Positions 20,613-28,149 of a stretch of 64,000 bases of DNA are shown piece by piece (within the stretch, counting starts at the first letter, position 1; the number at the start of each line of letters is the position of its first letter). Both the position numbers and the translations under genes were made by a program. The notes beneath the pieces are model-generated. The model did not search any database. It was not told the origin of the DNA and saw nothing but the letters and a program-made list of their open reading frames with translations. The DNA is from Roseibacterium beibuensis (lineage in GTDB: Bacteria; Pseudomonadota; Alphaproteobacteria; Rhodobacterales; Rhodobacteraceae), in assembly GCF_039542305.1 (NCBI RefSeq), contig NZ_BAABHW010000002.1:310001-374000 (forward strand), given 5' to 3'.

Positions 20613-21908
20613 TCACTCGGCAGCGACCTGGACCGTGCCGTCCCGGCGCGTGCGGATCCGATCCTCGATCTCGTCGCGGAAATTGCGGATCAGGCCCTGG
20701 ATCGGCCAGGCCGCCGCATCGCCGAGCGCGCAGATCGTGTGGCCCTCGACCTGCTTGGTCACCTCGAAGAGCATGTCGATTTCCTCAACCCGCGCCTCGC
20801 CGCGCACGAGGCGATCCATCACCCGCATCATCCAGCCCGTGCCTTCACGACAGGGCGTGCACTGGCCGCAGCTTTCGTGCTTGTAGAATTTCGACAGGCG
20901 CCAGATCGCCTTGATGATGTCGGTCTGCTTGTCCATCACGATGACCGCCGCCGTACCGAGGCCCGACTGCAACTCGCCGCGCAGGTAGTCGAAATCCATG
21001 ATCGCGTCGCGCATGTTCTCGCCGCGCACGCAAGGCACCGAGGACCCGCCGGGGATCACCGCCTTGAGGTTGTCCCACCCGCCGCGAATCCCGCCGCAAT
21101 GCCGGTCGATCAGTTCTTCGAAGGTGATCGACATCGCCTCTTCGACGACGCAGGGGTTGTTCACGTGGCCCGAGATCGCGAACAGTTTGGTGCCCGCGTT
21201 GTTGGGGCGGCCAAAGCCCGCGAACCATTCCGCGCCCCGGCGTAGGATCGTCGGCACGACGGCAATCGATTCGACGTTGTTCACCGTGGTCGGGCAGCCA
21301 TAAAGCCCCGCCCCCGCCGGAAACGGCGGCTTCATGCGCGGCATGCCCTTGCGCCCTTCGAGCGATTCGAGCAGCGCGGTTTCCTCGCCGCAGATATAGG
21401 CGCCCGCACCGTGATGCAGGTAGAGGTCGAAATCCCAACCGGAATTCGCGGCGTTCTTGCCCAAAAGGCCCGCGTCATAGGCCTCGTCGATGGCGGCCTG
21501 AAGCGCCTCGCGCTCGCGGATGTATTCACCGCGGATGTAGATGTAGCAGGCATGGGCCTGCATCGCGAAAGACGCGATCAGGCAGCCCTCGATCAGGGTA
21601 TGCGGATCATTGCGCATGATCTCGCGGTCCTTGCAGGTGCCCGGCTCGGATTCGTCGGCATTGACCACGAGGTAGCTGGGCCGCCCGTCGGATTCCTTGG
21701 GCATGAAGGACCACTTGAGACCGGTCGGGAAGCCCGCGCCGCCCCGGCCGCGCAAGCCGCTGGCCTTCATGATCTCGATAATCTTGTCACGGCCAAGGCC
21801 GATCAGGTCCTTGGTGCCATCCCAATGGCCGCGCTTTTGCGCCCCGGCAAGCGTGCGCTCGTGCATGCCGTAGATATTGGTGAAGATCCGGTCTTTGTCC
21901 TGCAGCAT
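20613..21908 (-). CDS. nuoF: NADH-quinone oxidoreductase subunit F
   Basis: NADH-binding, FMN and N3 cluster subunit of the complex I dehydrogenase module. The 431 residues contain the FMN site GRGGAGFPTGLKW, the NADH-site motif GAGAYICGEETALLESLEG, and the N3 ligands ESCGQCTPCREG and TICALGDAAAWP. Complete and standard. Confidence 0.97.
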   Translation of the reverse strand: MLQDKDRIFTNIYGMHERTLAGAQKRGHWDGTKDLIGLGRDKIIEIMKASGLRGRGGAGFPTGLKWSFMPKESDGRPSYLVVNADESEPGTCKDREIMRNDPHTLIEGCLIASFAMQAHACYIYIRGEYIREREALQAAIDEAYDAGLLGKNAANSGWDFDLYLHHGAGAYICGEETALLESLEGRKGMPRMKPPFPAGAGLYGCPTTVNNVESIAVVPTILRRGAEWFAGFGRPNNAGTKLFAISGHVNNPCVVEEAMSITFEELIDRHCGGIRGGWDNLKAVIPGGSSVPCVRGENMRDAIMDFDYLRGELQSGLGTAAVIVMDKQTDIIKAIWRLSKFYKHESCGQCTPCREGTGWMMRVMDRLVRGEARVEEIDMLFEVTKQVEGHTICALGDAAAWPIQGLIRNFRDEIEDRIRTRRDGTVQVAAE

Positions 21909-21977
21909 ATCCAGCTTTCCGTTCGCTCTTGTCCGTCGCGCGGGCCTTGGTCCGGTCAGGCCCCGGTGTCCTCCGGC

Positions 21978-22259
21978 CTACCCCCTGTCGGGATCGGACC
22001 GGCGCGCTTTCCATACCCAATACGTCACAACAAGCGCCCATACCAGTGCGGCAATCGCCGCAAGATCCATCAGGAAGGCATAGCGCAGCGGCCAGCCCAT
22101 CTGCCCGCCGATGTATTGACCGCCCATCCACAGCAGCATGGTCGCCGCGATCACCAGCGCCGCGCGCCGTCCCTGCCGGGCAAGCCGGCGGTCCCGATCC
22201 GTGACGGTGATTTTCGATCGTGCGGGCATGGGCAGTGGTCTCGCGGTCCTTCGGGCCAC
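21978..22259 (-). CDS. DUF5337-like small membrane protein
   Basis: A 93-residue protein with two hydrophobic helices (ALVIAATMLLWMGGQYIGG and FLMDLAAIAALVWALVVTYWVW) framed by Arg-rich ends. It resembles the DUF5337 family that I associate with Rhodobacteraceae nuo operons; this is from memory. An internal ATG at 22229 (MPARSKITVTDRDRRLAR) could be the true start. It lies 69 bp upstream of nuoF. Confidence 0.7.
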   Translation of the reverse strand: MARRTARPLPMPARSKITVTDRDRRLARQGRRAALVIAATMLLWMGGQYIGGQMGWPLRYAFLMDLAAIAALVWALVVTYWVWKARRSDPDRG

Positions 22260-22317
22260 GACCTAGCGTGCCGACAAGCGCGGAGCAATCCCCGCGCCTG
22301 TCACGATCCTTTGCGCC

Positions 22318-22854
22318 TCAGGCCGTCCGCGCCTGCGCCTGCGCGATCAGGTCATAGCGGGCGCAGGTCATCTTGAAGCCCGGCTGTTGATCGTTCAGCC
22401 ACGCCACGCCGTCCTCGTCCAGGGTGGCGATCTGGTCGAAATGGAAAATGCCGAACTCGTTCAGCGCCTCGGCCAGCTTGGCGCCGACACCCTTCAACTC
22501 GGTCAGGTCGTCCGCCACACCGCCGCGTGGCGCGTCCAGCAGGTGCGGGCTTGGGCCCAGGGCCTCTTCCGCGACCGGCGCATCCGCCACGACCTCGGGC
22601 GTCTCGGCCACAGGTGCCGGGGCCTCATGCAACGGCACGACCGTCGCGACAGGTGAGGGATCGGATGTTTCGGACGCGAGATCGGCGCGGCCGGCACGAC
22701 CGATGGCCGACCAGAAGGTCGAGGGCGCCGTCAGCCCCAGTTCGATGGCCTGCACGGTCGCATTGCTCAGGAACGCGACGTTATAGGCGGACAGTTCCAG
22801 AAAGGAACGCTGCGCGGCCTGACCGCGCAGCCAGATGTCTTCGGCAAGGTTCAT
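22318..22854 (-). CDS. Helix-hairpin-helix protein of the complex I locus (soluble copy)
   Basis: A 178-residue protein in three parts: a helical N-terminus (1-55), an Ala/Pro-rich linker (about 60-105), and a C-terminal helix-hairpin-helix module starting LLDAPRGGVADDLTELKGVGAKL and running through FGIFHFDQIATL to about residue 175. The same module ends NuoE and the 223-residue neighbour. No signal peptide. The module resembles those found after ribosomal protein L21 in some alphaproteobacteria. Function unknown; it may bind nucleic acid or, more plausibly here, other proteins of the assembly. Confidence 0.78.
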   Translation of the reverse strand: MNLAEDIWLRGQAAQRSFLELSAYNVAFLSNATVQAIELGLTAPSTFWSAIGRAGRADLASETSDPSPVATVVPLHEAPAPVAETPEVVADAPVAEEALGPSPHLLDAPRGGVADDLTELKGVGAKLAEALNEFGIFHFDQIATLDEDGVAWLNDQQPGFKMTCARYDLIAQAQARTA

Positions 22855-22894
22855 GACCTACTCCTCGGGTTGTGTTCACACAGCCTCCCGAAGA

Positions 22895-23566
22895 TCAGTA
22901 TACATCACCTTTATCGACTCGTTGCGAAAATTCCGTTTCTTCGCCAGAGGCGAGAAGCCGCGCCTGTTCGACCCAGTTGTCGCGGGTCACGCGCCCCTTG
23001 AACCCTTCGAGGTTCTGGTCAACCCAGGCGACCTCTTCTGCCGTCCAGGCGGCAATCTGGTCGAAATGGTAGAAGCCGAGGCTGTTGCACAGTTTCTCCA
23101 GTTTCGGGCCGATCCCCTTGATGCGCTTGAGGTCATCGGCTGCGCCACCGCGCGGAGCCGACAGCGCCTCGGGGCGGGTGCCTTCCCCCTCGACCTCGAC
23201 CGCCGCCGGGGCAGGCTCGGGTGCGGGGGCCGGTTCCGGAGCCTCAGCCGCGGGCGCGGGCTCGGGCGCCGCGGCGGGGGCGCTTGCCGCGGGCGCGGGT
23301 GCGGCGCTGGCCGGCGCAGGCGCTTTCGGCGCGGCAGCCGCGTCGGCATCCCCCGGCGCGCGCGCCGCGGGCATCGGGCCGCACATCGTCACCATCAGCA
23401 GAACGCCGAGGACCAAGATCAAGATTACACTCACATACAGCGCCTGGATCAGGGTCCAATCCCCCACGATCATCAGCATCGCCATGGCAATCAGCCCGAC
23501 GAGGGCCGCAACCCCCCAGCTGACAGCCGCACAAATCAGACCTTGAACACTGTTCATGATCCACAT
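22895..23566 (-). CDS. Membrane-anchored helix-hairpin-helix protein of the complex I locus
   Basis: A 223-residue protein with two N-terminal membrane helices (about 8-35 and 38-62), a long Ala/Pro/Glu linker (70-150) and the same C-terminal module as NuoE (ALSAPRGGAADDLKRIKGIGPKL ... FYHFDQIAAWTAEEVAWVDQNL). The ATG at 23557 (MNSVQGLICAAV) has better ribosome-site spacing (AGGGGG, 9 bp) than the one at 23566. The anchor half (AVSWGVAALVG) resembles the separate 82-residue protein just upstream. The module would face the cytoplasm if both helices span the membrane, close to the peripheral arm. Confidence 0.78.
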   Translation of the reverse strand: MWIMNSVQGLICAAVSWGVAALVGLIAMAMLMIVGDWTLIQALYVSVILILVLGVLLMVTMCGPMPAARAPGDADAAAAPKAPAPASAAPAPAASAPAAAPEPAPAAEAPEPAPAPEPAPAAVEVEGEGTRPEALSAPRGGAADDLKRIKGIGPKLEKLCNSLGFYHFDQIAAWTAEEVAWVDQNLEGFKGRVTRDNWVEQARLLASGEETEFSQRVDKGDVY

Positions 23567-23678
23567 CCCCCTGTCACTCGATGGTCAGTTCACGGGTAGT
23601 TGTAACCCGAGAATTTCCGCCTGTCTGCAACGCTGTTAGCCTGACGGAACAGTTCGCTGTCCGGCGCGGCAGACACAC

Positions 23679-23710
23679 AACAGGCCCGGACTGCAAGGAC
23701 CGGGCCTGTT
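23679..23710 (-). terminator. Strong hairpin inside the nuoE-nuoF interval
   Basis: Perfect 11-bp arms (23679-23689 and 23700-23710, core CAGGCCCGG) around a 10-nt loop, 23 bp beyond the 82-residue gene. The tract that follows on the minus strand is only TGTTGTGTGTC, so it may be an attenuator or an mRNA-stabilising stem rather than a full terminator. Confidence 0.55.
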
Positions 23711-23732
23711 GCGCAGCGTTGGAACATGGCGC

Positions 23733-23981
23733 TCAATCGTCCGCGACGTCGGCCTTTCGCGCATCGAGGACGGCGTCGAAATCGGTCACCAGCGCAAATT
23801 GCAGCACCAGGCCGGTCGCAATGGCCGCACCCACTGCGCCCACGACGCCCACGATCACCCAAAGGTGGAAAAAGCCGACGGCCACAAAGGCAACCGTGAT
23901 CCCGACGATCGCGGCAATCGACCAGCTGGCAAGCGCGAGAAGGAATTGACGGCCGGTTCGGATCTTCAGCATTTCGGGCAC
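23733..23981 (-). CDS. Small two-helix membrane protein of the complex I locus
   Basis: An 82-residue protein with two hydrophobic segments (about 13-38 and 42-66) and a short acidic C-terminus (DFDAVLDARKADVADD). Its first helix (ALASWSIAAIVGI) aligns with the anchor of the 223-residue protein next door (AAVSWGVAALVGL), suggesting the two anchors are paralogous. ATG 23972 (MLKIRTG) is an alternative start. Function unknown. Confidence 0.68.
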   Translation of the reverse strand: MPEMLKIRTGRQFLLALASWSIAAIVGITVAFVAVGFFHLWVIVGVVGAVGAAIATGLVLQFALVTDFDAVLDARKADVADD

Positions 23982-24078
23982 CTTTCAAGATTATGCTACA
24001 AGCGCGAGGTCAAAGCGCGGGGGGAGATCCCCGCGCAGGAGAGTTGGTGTTGGTCAGGGGAATGCCGTCGCCTGCACC

Positions 24079-25203
24079 TCAGCCTTCGGCGGCCAGGGCG
24101 CGGGCCTGCGCGATCCAGTCGTCACGCTCGATCCGGCCCTTGAATTTCAGGCGATTGTCGACCCAGGCGATCTGCTCGGGGGTCCAGGCGGCGATCTGGT
24201 CGAAATGGTAGAAGCCCAGTTCGTTCAGCACACCTTCCAGTTTCGGGCCGACCCCCGAAATCCGTTTCAGATCGTCGGCCCCACCTTCGCGCGGGCCGCT
24301 CAACAGCTCCGGCTGTTCCTCGGGCCGGTCCGCCGCGCCTTCGGCCTCCGCTGCGGCGGCGGGTGCCCCGCTTGCGGGATGCGCCGTGCCCTGCACGGCG
24401 GCCTCGCGCTTGTCGATCCCGGTCTCGTCCGCCGGCACATCCTCGGCCAGCACGGGTTTTTTCGGCGTCGGCTCCACATCCACGTCGCGGCCCGACTGCT
24501 TGCCCCAGGGCGCCAGCAGCGGCACCTCGGTCCCGTCGATCCGCTTGATCGTGTCCCCGATATCGGCCGCAAGACGCGCCGAGGCGTTCAGCGGGTCCCG
24601 CCCCGCCTCGTGCTCGGTCAGCGAGGTCAGCCCGTTCGCGGGCTCCGAGGCGTAGCGCCCGTTCTGCGGCCCCGGCGTGGGCACGCGACCGGCGGCCATC
24701 TCGTCGATGATCCAGGCGAGCTTCTCTGCGGTCAGATCCTCGTAGTAATCCTTGCCGATCTGCGCCATCGGCGCGTTGGCGCAGGCGCCGAGGCATTCCA
24801 CCTCTTCCCAGCTGAACTTGCCGTCGGCGGACAATTCATGCGCATTGGCCGCGATCTTGTCCTTGCAGACGGCGACCAGATCCTCGGCGCCGCAGATCAT
24901 GCACGATGTCGTGCCGCAGATCTGCAGATGCGCCACCGATCCGACCGGCTGCAGCTGGAACATGAAGTAGAAGGTCGCCACCTCCAGCGCCCGGATATAG
25001 GCCATGTCCAGCATATCGGCGACATATTCGATGGCCGGCCGCGTCAGCCAGCCTTCCTGTTCCTGGGCCCGCCACAACAGCGGAATGATCGCGCTGGCCT
25101 GCCGGCCCTCGGGATATTTCGTGATCTGCGCCTCGGCCCAGGCCCGGTTGGCGGGCGTGAAGGCGAAACTGTCAGGTTGGTCGGGGTGGAGGCGTCTGAG
25201 CAT
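24079..25203 (-). CDS. nuoE: NADH-quinone oxidoreductase subunit E with C-terminal HhH module
   Basis: Complex I [2Fe-2S] subunit carrying N1a. Residues 1 to about 190 are the canonical thioredoxin-like protein with ligands in CGTTSCMICG and CLGACANAP. Usual NuoE ends near 160-240 residues; this one has 374. The extension is a disordered Ala/Pro/Glu segment (about 190-305) followed by a module starting GPREGGADDLKRISGVGPKLEGVLNELG and ending DDWIAQARALA. NuoE extensions of this type are known in Rhodobacteraceae. The same module forms the ends of the two proteins encoded downstream. Confidence 0.96.
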   Translation of the reverse strand: MLRRLHPDQPDSFAFTPANRAWAEAQITKYPEGRQASAIIPLLWRAQEQEGWLTRPAIEYVADMLDMAYIRALEVATFYFMFQLQPVGSVAHLQICGTTSCMICGAEDLVAVCKDKIAANAHELSADGKFSWEEVECLGACANAPMAQIGKDYYEDLTAEKLAWIIDEMAAGRVPTPGPQNGRYASEPANGLTSLTEHEAGRDPLNASARLAADIGDTIKRIDGTEVPLLAPWGKQSGRDVDVEPTPKKPVLAEDVPADETGIDKREAAVQGTAHPASGAPAAAAEAEGAADRPEEQPELLSGPREGGADDLKRISGVGPKLEGVLNELGFYHFDQIAAWTPEQIAWVDNRLKFKGRIERDDWIAQARALAAEG

Positions 25204-25334
25204 GGCGTCCTGTCCGTCGGTCGTCCGTTCGGGCGACGGGTTGCCACGTCGGGCCGGGAATGTCCATGCGCCGTTTTGTGCGCAGCCGCATACAGGCGTC
25301 GAAAATCACGGCGACCGGGCCTCGGGCCCGCCGC

Positions 25335-25664
25335 TCAGTCCTGCGCCGCCGCCTCGCCCGCACCCAGCAGCGCCGCCGCCTCTGCGCCGGTGCATGGCCC
25401 CCAGTTGACCAGTGTCAGCGTCCCGTTGCCGGTCGGGCGCAAGATGCCGTCCTGCATCAGCGCGATCGCCATGGGCGGGAAATCATCCGCCGTCAGCCCC
25501 GCTTCGAACAGGACCATGTTGGTCGCCTCCTCGTGCAGCACGCAGCCGAACTGCGCGATGGTTTCCGCCAAGGGAAAGCCGATATGCGCCTCGGGCGTTG
25601 GCGCATCCTCGGCCCAGGCGGGAACGGCAAGGCAGGCGCTGGCAAGAACCGGGGCGATCCGCAT
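25335..25664 (-). CDS. Small secreted protein between nuoD and nuoE
   Basis: A 109-residue protein with a signal peptide (MRIAPVLASACLAVPAWA, cleavage about 18) and a well-placed ribosome site (AGGAG, 7 bp). The mature part has two Cys (FGCVLHEE and WGPCTG) that could pair, and the segment DDFPPMAIALMQDG. Not recognised. It follows the terminator after nuoD and precedes nuoE by 131 bp, so it could begin a second transcriptional unit. Confidence 0.72.
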   Translation of the reverse strand: MRIAPVLASACLAVPAWAEDAPTPEAHIGFPLAETIAQFGCVLHEEATNMVLFEAGLTADDFPPMAIALMQDGILRPTGNGTLTLVNWGPCTGAEAAALLGAGEAAAQD

Positions 25665-25734
25665 GGCAAAACTCCTGTGATGGCGTCTGACACCATCGGT
25701 GCCAGACGCCGCCGCGCTTGTCCATTGACGGAAA

Positions 25735-25830
25735 ACCCCACCCGGGGCGGCCCATCCCCTCTTTATCCCCTGAAAATGCCGGGGGAGCCGCGCAAAGCGC
25801 GGCGGGGGCAGAGCCCCCGAACACGCGCCG
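25735..25830 (-). repeat. Intergenic composite G/C-hairpin element, copy 1
   Basis: Contains (minus sense) a GGGGGC...GCCCCC hairpin, a second GC-rich stem and then ATTTTCAGGGGATAAAGAGGGG. The same order of parts is seen at 38185-38260 and 61415-61475, always downstream of a minus-strand gene. See findings. Confidence 0.5.
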
Positions 25831-25871
25831 AAGGCGCGCGGGTCGACGCGCGGCACGCGCGGCGAAGCCGA

Positions 25872-25909
25872 CAACCAAAAAGGCCGCGCTCCGTCGCGGG
25901 CGCGGCCTT
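25872..25909 (-). terminator. Rho-independent terminator after nuoD
   Basis: 10-bp perfect arms AAGGCCGCGC (25880-25889) and GCGCGGCCTT (25900-25909) with a 10-nt loop. On the minus strand the stem runs into TTTTTGGTTG. It lies 23 bp after the nuoD stop, within the complex I locus. Confidence 0.8.
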
Positions 25910-25932
25910 GATCAAATGCGGTGGTGTCGGTG

Positions 25933-27168
25933 CTACCGGTCCACCTCGCCGAACACGATATCGAGCGAGCCGAGGATGGCCGACACATCCGCCAGCTGGT
26001 GGCCGGTGCACATGTAATCCATCGCCTGCAGATGGGCGAAGCCCGGCGCGCGCAGCTTGGCGCGGTAAGGTTTGTTCGTGCCATCCGCCACGAGGTAGAC
26101 GCCGAACTCGCCCTTGGGCGCCTCGACCGCGGCATAGATCTCGCCCTCGGGGACGTGGAACCCCTCGGTATAAAGCTTGAAGTGATGGATGAGCGCTTCC
26201 ATCGAGGTCTTCATGTCCGAGCGTTTCGGCGGCGTCAGCTTGCCCCGCGCCAGCACATCGCCCTGGTTCTCCGGCATCCGCAGCTTCTCGATGGCCTGGT
26301 GGATGATGTGGATCGACTGGCGCATCTCCTCCATCCGGCAGAGATAGCGGTCATAGCAGTCGCCGTTCTTGCCGATGGGGATCTGGAACTCGAACTCGTC
26401 GTAGCATTCATAGGGCTGCGCGCGCCGCAGGTCCCAGGCAAAACCCGACCCGCGCACCATCACGCCCGAGAACGCCCAGTTCTGAATGTCTTCCTCGGTG
26501 ACGATGCCGATATCGACATTGCGCTGCTTGAAAATGCGGTTTTCCGTCAGCAGCCCGTCGATATCGTCGAGAACCTTGGGGAATTCCCTGGCCCATTCCT
26601 CGATATCGTCGATCAGCTTGGGCGGAAGGTCCTGGTGCACGCCGCCGGGGCGGAAATAGGCCGCGTGCAGACGCGCGCCCGAGGCGCGTTCGTAGAAGAC
26701 CATCAGCTTCTCGCGTTCCTCGAACCCCCAGAGCGGCGGGGTCAGCGCGCCCACGTCCATCGCCTGGGTCGTCACGTTCAGCAGGTGGTTCAGGATGCGC
26801 CCGATCTCGCAATACAGCACGCGGATCAGTTGCGCCCGGCGCGGCACCTCGACGCCGGTCAGCTTCTCGATGGCGAGGCACCAGGCATGTTCCTGGTTCA
26901 TCGTGCCCACGTAATCGAGCCGGTCGAAATAGGGCAGGTTCTGCAGGTAGGTGCGGCTCTCCATCAGCTTTTCGGTGCCACGGTGCAGCAGCCCGATATG
27001 CGGGTCGCAGCGCTCGCAGATCTCGCCGTCCAGCTCCAGCACAAGGCGCAACACGCCGTGGGCCGCCGGGTGCTGCGGCCCGAAGTTGATGTTGAAGTTC
27101 CGAATATGCTGTTCGTGCGTCTCCGCGTCGTGGAACCCGCGCGGATCGTCCATCGAGCCGTCCATCAT
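25933..27168 (-). CDS. nuoD: NADH-quinone oxidoreductase subunit D
   Basis: 49-kDa subunit of complex I; with NuoB it forms the quinone site. The 411 residues contain NINFGPQHPAAHGVLRLVLELDGE and DPHIGLLHRGTEKLMES, and end with the conserved SLDIVFGEVDR. Full length, separate from nuoC rather than fused. It is unusual in being preceded by a sulfotransferase gene instead of nuoC. The ATG at 27165 (second Met) is equally possible. Confidence 0.96.
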   Translation of the reverse strand: MMDGSMDDPRGFHDAETHEQHIRNFNINFGPQHPAAHGVLRLVLELDGEICERCDPHIGLLHRGTEKLMESRTYLQNLPYFDRLDYVGTMNQEHAWCLAIEKLTGVEVPRRAQLIRVLYCEIGRILNHLLNVTTQAMDVGALTPPLWGFEEREKLMVFYERASGARLHAAYFRPGGVHQDLPPKLIDDIEEWAREFPKVLDDIDGLLTENRIFKQRNVDIGIVTEEDIQNWAFSGVMVRGSGFAWDLRRAQPYECYDEFEFQIPIGKNGDCYDRYLCRMEEMRQSIHIIHQAIEKLRMPENQGDVLARGKLTPPKRSDMKTSMEALIHHFKLYTEGFHVPEGEIYAAVEAPKGEFGVYLVADGTNKPYRAKLRAPGFAHLQAMDYMCTGHQLADVSAILGSLDIVFGEVDR

Positions 27169-27277
27169 GTCTCACATCTCATCGGTCGTTCGGCGCGCCA
27201 CGGCGCCATTTCGGATGTAAGCCCCCTCTGCCATTGCCGGGCACTGGCATGCAAGGACTCGATTGCCGCAAGTATCG

Positions 27278-28144
27278 TCATGCGCCGCCCCATCGGGCCG
27301 GAACGCGGTCTTTGAACCGATCATAGACCTGTTCGTAGCTGGAGGCAAAAACCTCGCGCGCTTGCGCGGCCAGATCCTTCGGCATCGCCACCTTGCCAAA
27401 CCGGCTGGGGTTCGGATTCTCGACCGCGCCGATCGTCTCTCGCGCAAGGCCCGCGAACTCCAGCACAGCGTCGTAACTCTCCTGCGTGAACAGCGTCTCG
27501 AAGAAGGCGACATGCATCCGCCCCTCCCCCAGCGCGGGCGCGGACAAGAGCGCGGCATAGTCCGACCGGCGCCGGTGCGGATCATGCGGATCGGCGAGGG
27601 CGAGCCGCGCCAGGTGAACGAGGCTCTCCTCCGTCATCCCGTTGGCCAGTTGCACCCGGTGGGCGTGGCGAATCCCCGACCAGAACCGCGCCACGGGATC
27701 GCGCAGCAGCAACAGAAACCGCACATCGGCATGCAGGGCGCGCATCTCGTTGAAAACCTCGGGCGCCAGCAACCCGTAAGCGGGCGTGAACTCATGCAGC
27801 ACGGGTTGTCCGCCATAGCCCCAGCGAAACATGTCGACATAGCCGGAGTGATCGCAGGGGTCGGGCCGCACCATCAGGCTGGTGGACCATTTCTTGCGCC
27901 AGAAACGCTGCGGCAGGTTCCGCACGAACCGGTCGCGCCGATTGGTGATCGCGCTGCGCCAGCGTTTGGCATCATGGAACGGCGCGCGGATGCGGTCCCA
28001 GTAATGCACTTCCTTGATCGGGGCATGCACCTCCGGGTGGGCGGCCAGCTTCCGTGCAAGCCATGTGGTGCCCGCCTTTTGCGCCCCGATCCCGATCAGG
28101 AGCGTACGGCCAAAATCGAAGGCGGTGTCGCCCGCGGGTGCCAC
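27278..28144 (-). CDS. Sulfotransferase domain protein inserted between nuoC and nuoD
   Basis: Likely PAPS-dependent sulfotransferase, transferring sulfate to a hydroxyl or amine of an unknown acceptor. The 288 residues show the 5'-phosphosulfate loop LIGIGAQKAGTTWLARKL (about 13-30), the KEVHYWD segment and the 3'-phosphate motif RDPVARFWSGIRHA (about 153-166). It has no signal peptide or membrane helix. The stop of this gene lies 110 bp upstream of nuoD and its start is 5 bp after the nuoC stop, so it is transcribed with complex I. Substrate unknown. Confidence 0.88.
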   Translation of the reverse strand: MAPAGDTAFDFGRTLLIGIGAQKAGTTWLARKLAAHPEVHAPIKEVHYWDRIRAPFHDAKRWRSAITNRRDRFVRNLPQRFWRKKWSTSLMVRPDPCDHSGYVDMFRWGYGGQPVLHEFTPAYGLLAPEVFNEMRALHADVRFLLLLRDPVARFWSGIRHAHRVQLANGMTEESLVHLARLALADPHDPHRRRSDYAALLSAPALGEGRMHVAFFETLFTQESYDAVLEFAGLARETIGAVENPNPSRFGKVAMPKDLAAQAREVFASSYEQVYDRFKDRVPARWGGA

Positions 28145-28149
28145 GGGGA

